This document shows, piece after piece, positions 45,832 to 56,109 of a DNA stretch of 64,000 nt (positions are counted from its first letter, which is position 1; the number at the start of each line of letters is the position of its first letter). Location: contig NC_088207.1 in assembly GCF_037126465.1 (NCBI RefSeq), forward strand, positions 42,344,143 through 42,408,142, in the 5' to 3' direction. The translations under genes and the position numbers were made by a program. Source of the DNA: Ornithodoros turicata (taxonomy: Eukaryota; Arthropoda; Arachnida; Ixodida; Argasidae). The notes beneath the pieces were generated by a model. That model searched no databases. It saw only the letters and a list, made by a program, of their open reading frames with translations, and had not been told where the DNA came from.

Positions 45832-46890
45832 GTGACAATCGACGCGAAAGCAGGAGCTCTTGTTTGCGCGTTTACACTACGTTGCACTTTATATGTTCGT
45901 TCTACTTATGTGTATTGCGCTGTGCCATGTTCATCCTGTTTACAGCGCTCTTACTCTTCGTGCAACCACCCAATCACCGACCGGTTGTAATCAGTGTTCA
46001 GACGCATAATGAAGAAGCACACCAAGGATATCTTCCCTCAGTGCCTATACTATGCAGCTTGAATATTCTCGACGTCGCGAATGTAACTGAACGTGATCAC
46101 AACGTTCCTGTTTCCACTGAATAGCATTGTAGCGTTGAAATAAGACATGCATACATCATCAACAAACAAACAAAAAAACTTAGAAAGGAAACCGAAACTT
46201 ATCGAACAGTCTCGAAGTCGAAGTGCGCCGCCGAAGAAACTCCCTTTCGAAGATGCGCCGTGTATCCAAATGTGGTCTCAATTCCGTTTTTTTATCCGTA
46301 AGCACAGGTTTGGGTTGGGGAGCAAGAGGAGCACTTACACAAGGATGTGGTAGAGAGCTGCTTTCCACCCGCGAGGACGTTCCAGAAAGTTATGCACGAA
46401 GAGCTGTCGCTTCCTCGTCCTCACATCTATCGTGTGTTTCTTTTGACGCTTAGCGAGCGCCGCTTCCTGACGCTGCTGCTCCGCAGTCTTGGGCGTGGGC
46501 GACGGTTCCACAGAACCCAGTTCTAGGGCCCTCTCGGGGCTGGGCACGGTGTGCCTCCAGCGAGAGGCCCAACGTCGCCCTGTGGCCCCGGCCATCAGGG
46601 AAGGGGCTCTCGGGGACTGGCCCTTGGCTACAGCTCTTTAGAAAGGGCGCGCATGCTCCACTGAAAGCGCATGCGCGCGCAAAGGAGCGCGATGCCATCT
46701 CGGGGGCTGTCAAGATAAATGCGACGGCGCTAACTTTGAACGGCGGGTTCAGGTAAAGCGGTGTCGGAGTAAATGAACGCCTTGTTTCAAAATTACTGAA
46801 TTGGTGTGGGTTAACGAATAGGTACGGTTGGCAGAGTGTAACGCCGATCACTTGCACCTGGCCATGTAGTGAAGTCACTTTTTCTACGTA
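45832..46890. other. Unannotated stretch, GC-rich patch
   Basis: A GC-rich patch at 46440-46700 opens a 182-codon minus frame (46450-46998) by composition. I see no domain in it. Confidence 0.45.
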
Positions 46891-47234
46891 GAGTAAAGCT
46901 CCGTTATAACGAAGAAAACGGGACAAGTTAAAAAAATATCGGTATAAGGGGATGTCTAAAAAAACAGTGGCAGTAGTCTCATCAGCGCACGGAGCCATTT
47001 GCGGGAGTCGTTAAACAATGTTCGAGTAAGCTTGGTGACGAGCATCATGGCAGTATTTTAATTTAGGTGAAAAAAAGGAAGGAGAAGAAAGACGTGAGCT
47101 GTGGGCTTTTATTATGTCACCTTAAGTGGTGTCGGCTGGCAGTACAATGTGGATAATTCAGTTCGAAACATGAGCATTTCGACCGGGAAGTAGTAATTCG
47201 AATAAAGCGGTTTCGTTATAACGGAGGCTTACCG
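46891..47234. mobile_element. Pogo/Tigger-like MITE
   Basis: The left end GAGTAAAGCTCCGTTATAAC, then GAA mirrors the right end read as CGGTAAGCCTCCGTTATAAC, then GAA. TA flanks both sides (46889-46890, 47235-47236). CGTTATAACGAA-type ends with a TA target resemble pogo/Tigger elements of the Tc1/mariner group. It is 344 bp with no transposase frame. Confidence 0.7.
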
Positions 47235-47591
47235 TAGTTTGAACGGAATATGAAACAAATGATGCCTGAGGAACAAAGTAGGATAAGATAACATACTTTT
47301 CTTACTTACTTTACTTCTTCACTTATTTCTTTACTTACTTTATTTCATCTCTAATTGAGCTGGAGTGGACGACCCTCTACATGAACGCCACAATCTTTTA
47401 TTTTTCCATGCACCAAACCAAAGCAAGGATAAGGCAAGGGGTCGTATACGTGATAAAACGAATTTTTTCCTTGGGTTTGAGGAAGAAGTACAATAAGGGA
47501 GGTGAAAAACTTGTGATAAAACTTGAAACTTGAAAGCAGTGAGGCTGTCCAGTCCGGCTCGATCATCAATCTCAATGATGGGTCAACTTAC
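47235..47591. other. Unannotated stretch downstream of the candidate exon
   Basis: A (TTAC)n-like patch lies at 47297-47345. On the minus strand it would be the intron and next exon of the candidate at 47592-47931; an open frame at 47351-47575 exists but no clear acceptor was identified. Confidence 0.4.
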
Positions 47592-47931
47592 CTTGATTCA
47601 ACATTCCAATGACAGGTCATAAATAATGAAGGCGGCAGAAACACGCTTTTAACAAACATGATGAATCTGTACCAACCTGCCCAACTAATCTTGAGTAATG
47701 GTAGGTAAACTTCGTAAAGATTTCTTTTGTTCAAAATTCTTATCCCGTTGCTATCCACATTCGTAAACATTTGGGCAACCTCAACCATCATGGCAATGAT
47801 CCGCAGTAGTGAGCGTTCCGTTTCCGTTAGATTTAATGTGCTGTGAAACACGGCATTTGACACAATCAGATCATTGCTTGTGCGTTGGTGAGGCTTAAAT
47901 ATTGTATTTGACTTAATTGTTTGTTCGACCT
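47592..47931 (-). CDS. Probable internal exon, unknown protein
   Basis: On the minus strand a 340-nt segment is open throughout, following TTGTAG (possible acceptor) and ending CAAG/GTAAGT, a consensus donor. It encodes about 112 residues with balanced composition: VEQTIKSNTIFKPHQRTSND, then LNLTETERSLLRIIAMMVEV, then NLYEVYLPLLK and WYRFIMFVKSVFLPPSLFMT. It is helical and partly hydrophobic. The order LNLTETE-LLR-II, later a YxxYLPLLK helix and RF(I/L) about 47 residues on loosely resembles helices 8-10 of a nuclear-receptor ligand-binding domain, but that is speculation. The acceptor's pyrimidine tract is poor. It is the best host-exon candidate here. Confidence 0.42.
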
Positions 47932-48140
47932 CTACAATTTACATTACTTTAATTTGCTCGTTAAATTCGTGGAAGACTCGTATGTATCTTGAGGAGCGTG
48001 CTCAAAATACTGTATTGGAGAGGCACTTGCGCACTATTTTCAATACTTTTTTGTATTTTCAACTCAGAACTATAATAATACTTTTTTTTTTTTCATGTAG
48101 AAAGATAGAAGACTCAGCGACCCTGTGGGGAAATTGTTAA

Positions 48141-48270
48141 CGGAAGAGCCCGAGGACGACAGCCGCCGACATTTCCGACAGAGACCGCTCTTCTTCTGGG
48201 TTCCTCTGAGCCCAGAAGAAGAGCAGTGTCTGTTGGAAATATCGGCGGCACTCGTCCTCAGGCTCTTTCC
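48141..48270. ncRNA. Palindrome with paired hammerhead-like motifs
   Basis: Arms 48141-48200 and 48211-48270 are inverted copies with several mismatches around a 10-nt loop. The right arm (plus) has CAGAAGA in place of CUGANGA (48213-48219), stem II AGCAG...CTGTT, GAAATATC (48236-48243) and then GGCGGC. GCC before the box pairs with GGC after the predicted cleavage site (48243/48244). The left arm (minus) has GAAATGTC. U4 is A in both arms, so activity is doubtful. The design matches the 43334 locus. Confidence 0.6.
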
Positions 48271-48566
48271 CTTAGCGTTTTTGTTTGTTTTATTATTTTC
48301 AAATCATGTTCCATTTCACAATTTCTTTTCATTCCGCTTGACATGCTCTATGGAATCCGTCCATCGGTACACTGCGTTCTGACCACAGGCTTGACGTTTC
48401 TGCTTTTCTTTTTTTCAACGTGTTTCCTTACGAAGGATTTATGCAACGCGAATTTGGGGACGACGATAACAACGAAAGCAGACAAATCATGACTATGACA
48501 CGGGATGATTCGCCGCTGAAGAGCAGTGCCCTACCCCATTACATGCGGGGACTTTCACGTGAGAAG
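48271..48566. other. Unannotated stretch
   Basis: Nothing recognisable. Confidence 0.5.
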
Positions 48567-48730
48567 ACGGGGGGGGGGGGGATCTATTTATTAGACCAAA
48601 GGAAAAACAAAGGGGTGAAAGGTCAGCCAAATGGGACATCGGCTTGCTATTCCGCAAAGAAAAAAGAAAATTAAATGAAAGAATAATAAAATAAATAAAA
48701 AAGAAAAGAAAAGAATTAGGAAATAAAGGA
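48567..48730 (+). repeat. GATATGTTTA interspersed repeat, copy 5
   Basis: A G run, GGATCTATTTATTAGACC, A-rich DNA, GGGACATCGGCTTGCTATTC and a long A-rich tail. It matches copies 2 and 3. Confidence 0.7.
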
Positions 48731-50097
48731 TAAATCAACAAACGGTGAACGAAGGATGAAATGAATTACAGAAGAAGATGACTTTAAAAGAAAAGCATGA
48801 GGTTAATGCGTTGAGGGTGGGAGTGGGGCACTGAAGAATGAGATTGCACGACTGGGGTTCACAGGCAATTTGGTAATTCGAACTATGTAGCAACGACTTT
48901 ATGCGTCAGCAAGTGACCATGCCACCTGTGCTCCTCATTTGTTTTGGGGGAGAGAAACACAGATAATTTCTGTAACAGTGTCACTGAGGTTTATAGTTCT
49001 TCCACATACTGGCATCGGAGCACTAAATGGGATCCAGGAGGTAGTTACATTATCTTCCGCGGTCATTTTCTTATTGAGCACAACTTGCAGCCACTTGAAA
49101 ACTTGTCGGTTCAATCTAAGCTCAGTTTGTTCAAGAAGGTTACCTTTCGACGAAAAAGAGGAGAGGTGACAGACGGACTTTATGAAATGTAGTTCCTGCC
49201 TATAGAACCTGCTTAAATAATAATAAAAAGAGCAGTAACGAGTTCGACGACTGACGCTCAAGGATCTTAAATGTGCCTCAAATCCTTTCAAGCATTTACC
49301 ACTCTATTACATTATTTCAAAGTATTAGGACTGTACCTTAATTATAGCGTAATGAAACTCGTGTATCTTAATTCCATTTTGTCTTGATTACTTAGAGTAG
49401 TAATTTTAAATACATTTTCATAGTATCTGGTATGCATGTCTGGTCCGTGTCCACAGGCAGTTCACATAGTTATATCAAGCTTGTCGAAGACGCGCTTTTA
49501 TAATGTTTCATTGCAATCCGTAGGTAGCTCCCAACTGAAAAAGTGTCTTCCCTGCAAATCACGCCACCTTCGACGCCCGCTGCAGCAGACGCGCACCACC
49601 CACACTGTGTCACAGCTGTTTCTTCGCAATATATCATTATTTTCACTTTCAGGTTCGCTTCTATTTCGCATTGAGAGTGGAAAAGTACTGAGATTACGTA
49701 CAATACGCCATGCAAGTAGGTGAACAATTACATGAATGTGACGATGAGATGAGCTGTTTCACCGCAACAATTGCGGTACCATACCTCAGTGCATGTGGGA
49801 TGATATATGAGTTGGATGACGATGAAAAAGATTAGGCATACGCACGCGCGCACACACATGACACACGCAAATGAGATATCACACAAGCGGGTGCGTCTAA
49901 CTGATGGGGATAGTGGTTCATCCGGTCGGCCACCGGTATCTAGGAGCCAACAGTATCTTGAACTAAATAAATAAAAAATTCCGAGCTTTACGCCGCGAGA
50001 CAGCTATGACCACTATTTATTTATTTCTTAGTGCCCACCAACGGAAATAATCGTTATGACCACATCAGGCACGCATCTCAAACACGCCAGAGCCAAG
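48731..50097. other. Unannotated stretch
   Basis: A minus-strand frame at 48935-49170 (with TELRLNRQVFKWLQVVLNKK) has protein-like composition but no good donor, so I cannot link it to the exon at 47592. Nothing else recognised. Confidence 0.4.
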
Positions 50098-50312
50098 TTG
50101 GTGGTGGTGGTGATGCAACTGCTGACCGTAGTCGTCCACGCACAGGACTATCGCAGTGGGGGGATAGTGCGTCATTGGCCGACTTCACAGGGAAGTGTGC
50201 CGACATTTGTCTTAGAGCCGTCTGAGGAAACCCCAGGGCAAACACGCAGACAGCACAGTCAGCGCCCGGATTCGAGCCGGGATCCCCTCCCGGCCAAGGG
50301 CCAAGTAAATAG
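50098..50312 (-). mobile_element. SINE-A, nearly full-length
   Basis: On the minus strand a shortened head with B box GGCTCGAATCC (50268-50278) leads into CTGTGCTGTCTGCGTGTTTG, CCTGGGGTTTCCTCAGACGG and GTCGGCACACTTCCCTGTGA, ending in a (CAC)n tail. The A-box half is eroded. It lies directly next to another minus-strand SINE. Confidence 0.78.
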
Positions 50313-50317
50313 GTAAT

Positions 50318-50570
50318 TGAAATAGATTTACACGAAAGGGGTGTCAGCCTGTTTGTGTAACGACAAGCTGCACGTGCCGCAAGGTAGGACTGCGGATATA
50401 ATTTCGACCACCTGGGGGTTCTTTTGACGTGCGCCGGAAATCTCCGACACACGGTGCTGGAAGCAATGTTTACCTCCTTCTCATTGCTACCGTCCTCAGG
50501 CGGGATTGAACCCACAATCTTGAGCTCAGCACAAGCCAACACGCTACCAACCGAGCTACCGAGGCCGGCG
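50318..50570 (-). mobile_element. SINE-B subfamily, full-length
   Basis: On the minus strand: CGCCGGCCTCGGTAGCTCGG, with A box TAGCTCGGTTGG (50547-50558) and B box GGTTCAATCC (50503-50512), then GCACGTCAAAAGAACCCCCA and GGTGGTCGAAATTATATCCG. The tail is CTTGTCGTTACAC-like. The 'GTCAAAAGAACCCCCAGGTGGTCGAAATTA' type of body (given here in pieces) is what I recall of Ruka SINEs. Confidence 0.8.
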
Positions 50571-50641
50571 AAGAGCCAAGTTCGTACTGAACCATACTCG
50601 GTTTACCAAAAGCCAAGTCCCTACGAAAAAGAAACCAGCAC

Positions 50642-51268
50642 CATCTGTTGACTCATCTTTCATAAAGTTAACGAACAGCAAATCAACATGTTGGGCGGAA
50701 AATTCTCGGGACGAGGGCGCTGCTATTTAGAACAGAAACTGTACTTCTGGGCGCCGTCCTCATCATTGGTATGGTATGGTATATGGTATGGTATCGAAAT
50801 GACTAGGGATGACGTGTTAAAGGGTTCGTGGGTGTTATAGGTGCGTGAAGGGGGGAAAATTCAAGGTAGGTAGTAGTCGGACTACTATCGCTAAGTTTTT
50901 CCGTGAATACGTCTCACATGAGACACTAAAACGACAGATATAGGTTTACAAGTGTGGGCCATCTGTTCAGCATAATCTGTTGACACATCTTTCATAAAGT
51001 TAACAAACTGCAAATCAACATTTTAAGCGGAAGATTCTCGGGACGAGGGCCGCTGATATTTAGAACAGAAACTGTACTTTTGGGCACCGTGCTCATCATT
51101 GGTATGGTATGGTATCGAAAGAATTAGGGATGACGTGTTAAGGGGTTCATGATTGTTATAGGTGCGTGAAGGAGGGGGGGGATTCGGGGTAGGTAGTAGT
51201 CGGGCTACTACCGCTAGCTTTTTCCGTGAATACGTCGCGCATGGGACAGTAAAACGAAAGACATCAGA
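50642..51268. repeat. Tandem duplication, period about 332 bp
   Basis: Unit 1 (50642-50944) and unit 2 (50974-51268) share ATCTTTCATAAAGTTAAC, AGATTCTCGGGACGAGGG-type blocks, TTTAGAACAGAAACTGTACT, GGGATGACGTGTTAA and GTAGTAGTCGG. A GGTAT microsatellite in each unit differs in length. The units are roughly 85-90% alike by eye. No coding content. Confidence 0.85.
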
Positions 51269-51547
51269 CATAGTGTATTTATTTCACAGATATATTACGA
51301 TGGTCTCTTAGAAGCTAATGTCGAAATCGACACTCGCAGACAACAGAACGCGCAACGGCTAACACATCACAGCTACATCACCCTTGCAGCACAGTTACAG
51401 TCGCACATATGTCAACGAGCTGCGCTACACCCACTTAACTCTTAGAACAAATGAGGTGAACAACCTGCATCCTTGAGGCGTTTTGTTTGGGTGCGGAAGT
51501 GACTTAGGTAAATACATGCACATTTACAACAAAACCGGTTAGAAATA

Positions 51548-51735
51548 TGAGATTGCAAGACCAGATAAAGATCAGGTTGCAAAGATCAGATACAGATAAG
51601 ATTACAAAGATCAGATAAAGATAAGATTACAAAGATCAGATAAAGATAAGATTGCAAAGATCAGATAAAGATAAAATTACAAAGATCAGGTAAAGATAAG
51701 ATTGCAAAGATCAGATAAAGATAAGACTGCAAATC
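51548..51735. repeat. 25-bp tandem repeat, about seven units
   Basis: The unit is ATTACAAAGATCAGATAAAG followed by ATAAG, with small variants (ATTGCAAAG, ACAGATAAG). It is a minisatellite of about 190 bp. Confidence 0.9.
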
Positions 51736-52260
51736 AACGCGTCTCTTATACAAGTCAGTCACTTCGACAACCTGAGTCTTCGCGGAACACTATACCACAA
51801 CCGCACACTAAACGCATCAACAGAATGTGGTTCACGAGAACGCCGAAGACAATCATTGCACTCATCCGCACAACTGAGACGACCTTACCGTACGGAAGCA
51901 TGCAGATAAAAGGAAAAAATGTTGCTACCACAAATCTACTTATCACGGGCACCGACAGAATACAGGGATGTAACACGAACGGCGTCGTTATCGTAATGAG
52001 CTCGAGGGTTGCTATCCAAATCAACGAGCCTGGATCGGAATGCGGATGAAGTACCAAGAAACGATCGATCCAACCTCCATCGATTCCAAACCTCATAAAG
52101 CGACGCTGCCCTGTACAAGATGGAGCTATGTCGAATGCATTAGAATATGCGCCTATAGAGGATCGCCCCAAGAAAAACAAGAATTGAACAAGGACAGGTT
52201 TTAGGGGGGAAATCCTCTTATTCTTCCTTTTGCGATATCTGGTTCTGAAAATCACTTTGA
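51736..52260. other. Unannotated stretch
   Basis: Both strands are open over most of this stretch (51702-52049 plus and 51755-52318 minus), but neither frame shows a domain. If the neighbouring hammerhead-like motif is the end of a Penelope-like element, this could be its remnant, but no RT or GIY-YIG motif is visible. Confidence 0.35.
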
Positions 52261-52262
52261 TC

Positions 52263-52314
52263 GACGTTTCGGAGGAAGCTCCTCCGTCTTCCTCAATAGG
52301 AAGCCTCCGAAACG
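52263..52314. ncRNA. Inverted pair of hammerhead-like motifs
   Basis: CGTTTCGGAGG at 52265-52275 and its exact complement CCTCCGAAACG at 52304-52314 face each other. Minus strand: TTGAGGA, AGACGGAGGAGC, TTCCTCC and GAAACGTC, with predicted cleavage before 52262. C3 is U here. The A15.1-C-G-U16.1 stem III and C17 fit a minimal Penelope-type hammerhead. The plus-strand partner is reduced to GAAGCCTCCGAAACGCC. Confidence 0.55.
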
Positions 52315-52748
52315 CCAATCATCCCTATTCTTAACTTTTGTAATCAGTCTCCGACTGACTTATTCATTGCTGTACATCTACTGATATATACGTCAGTGAT
52401 GGCCACTAACTACTTCTACAGTAGTTTAACTATAACTACTAACTACTTTGTGATTGAGTAGTTTAACTAGTAATTCAACTACTTTTCAGGGGAGTAGTTA
52501 AAACTACTTTTTTTAACTACTGCAATGTAGTTTAACTACATCTATAACTACTTAACGTTGTCCACCAACAGCAATCCCTTGCAGTGTTCTTGGACACCTA
52601 AATATGAATCACATGCAATAATAAACTTTGGCTCAAGCCATTGCTACGATCGTCAAATACAAAGCTTGCGGTGGGATTCTTTCTGTGCCTACGCGATAAA
52701 CTAAGTTGCAGAATTATTTCGCAGCATATGAGGCTTCACTAGACAAGC

Positions 52749-54663
52749 ATTAAAAGTAGAGTTGTGCGAATATTCGAAATTTCGAATACGAATAGAATAT
52801 TTGCGATATTCGATTCATATTCGTATTCGAAAATTTGATATTCTAAGTTTTCGAATATTCGTAAAAGTCTGAATATTCGATTTTTTTTCGCATATCACAG
52901 CAGCTTATTCCGAAGCTGTTGCGGGCTGCGCACTGGAATTTGTACGTTGCGGCGACGAACATGCATAGTAGAACAGCTGCAAAGCGACGCGCTCGTTTAT
53001 GAATGCGTCGCTATACGTTCGGTAACCGAAACCGAAACTAGTACGCAGCTGTGTGCGGACGCCATTTTAGAGTCCGCCCCACCGAAACCCGAGACCGCGG
53101 TACGCATAGGCGGAGAGTTTTCAATCTGCCGGAGGGGGCCGGGGCACAAAGCCCCCCCCCCCCCCCTTTTACAGAGAGGTCCGGCAAGGTATCAGGAAAT
53201 CCGTGTTGTGACGTTATGAGACGAACCTTTGAAGATGTTCATCATCAATCGCGTGCAACACGCGATAGATTCTTAGGATATCCCTCGAAACTTTCATCTT
53301 GAGTGTCAGCTGGTTAGACTTCCCGGAGGGGGCCTGGCCCCTCCTAGGAAAAGTTCCGGGGGGGACCAGGCCCCCAAGCCCCCCCCCCCCCCCCCCCCCC
53401 GCAGCCGGCGCCTATGGCGGTACGTTTCATACATCGTCAGCACTGTCGCGGCTTTAGTGGATTGCTAGCGAACTCTGAACATTCGTATGAGGCCTACAGT
53501 TCGGTGAAATTACGGTTAAATATCGAAATTATGTTGACGTTGGGCTGAACACCACTGTTCAGCGTCCCATTGCATGCACAGCCTTGCGTCTCGAATACGT
53601 CTTTTTCGGTTTCGATTTGTGGTTGTCAGCGACATATGATAGAATCATGGTCGCGTGCGATGACGGCGATAATCGAGGAGTGGGACGTGTTGATATTTCG
53701 ACATAGTTTCGCCAACTCCGGCGCTCTGCGACCGTATGAAAGCGCCAACTAGGACGACATGCAGTAACGCTGCAGTCATTTGAAACTGCGCTAACTGTTG
53801 TTACAGATGATAGCAAGACGCATATATAGCCTTAACCCGACCCGACCTTCATGAAGCGATTTTGCTCGCGACTCACGCGCGTCGCCGTCGGCGCGACAAA
53901 GTTTGAGGCCCGCGCGCAGATTTCCGCCGTGAAATGGAAGGAGCGCTGAACACGAACGTCGCGGAAACAATCACGCGTGATACAGCCATACAATATAATC
54001 GAGGATCGCAGTTTTACTGCGCTATAATGCATGAGGCCGTTCGAAACTATGTATTACCGTCAGTAACGATGGTCTCACGCGTGACGTGCAACCCGCAGTG
54101 AAACCCGCCTTTACGCCTTTAGTTTCCCGCCTTAACGACAAATGCGGAAGGCATTGTCAATGCAAGAAGAGACCACTTGCCACCATCATTTTCCTTCTGA
54201 GGTGCTCATCACTAAATCATCCCACTATGAACATGTCATTGCTCTTTACTTCCATTCTATCTGTTTCACCAGCAATTTACAATGCCAACACAGGTGTTCT
54301 CTGTTCATGAAAGATTTTTGAAATGAAAGTTTTTTCTTGCGGTTTTCAGCTTGCCTCATGAGAACAGCACACTGTTTCACTGTAAAAATAATTTTACCGT
54401 ACATGTGGATATAAGCATGTATGCCCTAGGCTAAGCCAATACATTAATACATATTCCTCATTAGCACTTTTTCTAAGGATCAGCAGAACACAACTGTGAC
54501 GATGCTTGTTTTCGGAGCTTACTTAACTTAATTAACTCTTAGAAGCTGTTATCCTATGACGTGATATTCGAAATTCGATTCGATATTCGAAGGACAATTT
54601 TGTAGATATTCGTATTCGATTCGTATTCGAAATTTTCAATATTCGCACACCTCTAATTAAAAG
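52749..54663. mobile_element. Middle hAT element, TAGAG family
   Basis: The body 52757-54655 is flanked by exact 8-bp repeats ATTAAAAG (52749-52756 and 54656-54663). The ends are TAGAGTTGTGCGAATATTCG and CGAATTT-rich DNA finishing AATATTCGCACACCTCTA. Subterminal runs of ATTCGAA / TTCGTATTCG repeat many times. About 1.9 kb, of which 320 bp is a further insertion. I recognise no transposase; the central frames are short. The end resembles that of the element at 60231 (TAGAGATGTAGCGAAC). Confidence 0.9.
53097..53424. mobile_element. Innermost hAT element, CATAGGCG family
   Basis: The body 53105-53416 (312 bp) is flanked by exact 8-bp repeats GCGGTACG (53097-53104 and 53417-53424). The ends CATAGGCG and CGCCTATG are perfect inverted repeats. 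G/C runs at 53153-53166 and 53379-53400 are probably length-variable. It is the short relative, in reverse orientation, of the 880-bp element at 4576-5455. Confidence 0.9.
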
Positions 54664-54959
54664 TGAAGATTTAGTACACATGCACGACACAATTGCTCTG
54701 CACCTCCGTTCTCATCAAACAAGTAGCTCAAGGCAAAAGTCGGAAGCACAATCGTGCCGTAAAGCTTGCGGAAAAATCGGAAGTAGTTGGCGCCTTCAGT
54801 AACCTAACTACTGTAGTTAACTACTTAAAAAAGTAGTTTAACTAGTAGTTGCCACTACATTTCTGCAAGTAGTTGATAACTACTTTTTAACTACAATCAG
54901 GTAGTTTAACTAGTAGTTTAACTACATGTAGTTAACTACTGGCCATCACTGATATACGT

Positions 54960-56109
54960 ACATATAAGCATCTACATGTGCACCTACATCATCTACATCC
55001 TGCCCCGTTGAAAACGGTAAGAGTGAACGAAAGAAAAACGTTTCAGATCTTATCCTGTTTTTCTTATTTATTTTTTATAGCAATAATCAGGAAACGTCTC
55101 ACATGAGTAGACTCGCCGTGGGAGGATGAATTGTAGAGCGAGTATTTCTTTATTTAAATACACCCAAGTGGCATTTAATGGGTATTGCCATACATTGTCA
55201 CACACAACTGTAAAAGCGATGCAACACTTGGCTACAATGGTAACGTATACAAAAGTACTTTAACATACTTGCTTGGGATAAGGAACAGACTGCGTTGTAA
55301 AGTGACAGAGAGCTGCGAAATTAGTATGGCTACCGATACTGACGTTGCCTCCTTGGAGATTGCTGCACTCGTTATTGGCAGTGGAGAAAATTAGGACAAT
55401 CACGGCACTTGAACAGATTGTCGTGTCTGTACGAGTTATGCAAGATGGAGAGAGAGAGAGAGAGAGATCACCTTAGGGCGAAGAGAAAGGGAGTAATAGA
55501 TCGAAATCTTGTTTCATCGCTGCGACACAAGAATGGAAAGTGGAGAAATGAATGGGCTCTAACCGATCGACTTGGTGACGTTGTTACGGGTCCCTGATTG
55601 CAGAAGCTGTGCAGTTCAGGAAGAACACAGTTGCTATATGTTGAGTGTTGGATACGAGGAGGGAAGGGAGGAGAGAAAGAGAACAAAATAAACGTTTCCG
55701 ATTCGACGTCCCACCTGAACAGGACTCGGGAAAACACGAACGTCTGAATACGTTGGAAACTAGCAGCAGATACGACGGATGAAACGCGTTGACTGAACGA
55801 CAGATGCGAGGGATATCAGTATCCGAGGGCAATGGGAAAGGACATCATGTGCACAATGGATCTCACTTCGCGCGTGCAGTACCTAAAATGGCGACACTAG
55901 TTCGTTCAGCTCCTTTTCCTCCGTGTTTGTCTAGTCAAGGGATACGTCCTTCGAAAGTACACAATGTTGGTCCAACATGACCAACAGGTGCAGTAGTAGG
56001 TTGGCCGCGTGTGAGTCGAACTCCACGTTTGAGGCCTTATCGTGCCACCCGCATCGTGAAGTTTACCTCTATACGAAAGACTCATGCGGAACGAAATTCT
56101 CCTGAAGGT
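54960..56109. other. Unannotated stretch
   Basis: A (GA)n run lies at 55449-55467. No gene or repeat recognised. Confidence 0.5.

Larger units (their letters stand above)
52386..54959. mobile_element. Outer non-autonomous hAT element
   Basis: The body 52394-54951 is flanked by exact 8-bp repeats ATATACGT (52386-52393 and 54952-54959). The ends are CAGTGATGGCCA and TGGCCATCACTG. Inside each end lies a dense run of GTAGTTTAACTA-type short palindromes. Without the nested insertion it would be about 650 bp. No transposase frame. The 8-bp duplication and CAGTG ends place it in hAT. Confidence 0.9.

Noticed and set aside
46450..46998. 182-codon minus-strand frame
   Set aside because: It lies over a GC-rich patch that has few stop codons by composition and continues into a pogo-like MITE.
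48935..49291. 118-codon minus-strand frame upstream of the candidate exon
   Set aside because: Composition is protein-like, but there is no good donor at its end and its start is not an ATG. Linking it to the exon at 47592 would be guesswork.
51702..52318. Long open frames on both strands over the same DNA
   Set aside because: The minus frame runs through the hammerhead-like hairpin and the plus frame begins in the 25-bp tandem array. No RT, endonuclease or other motif, so a Penelope coding remnant is not shown.
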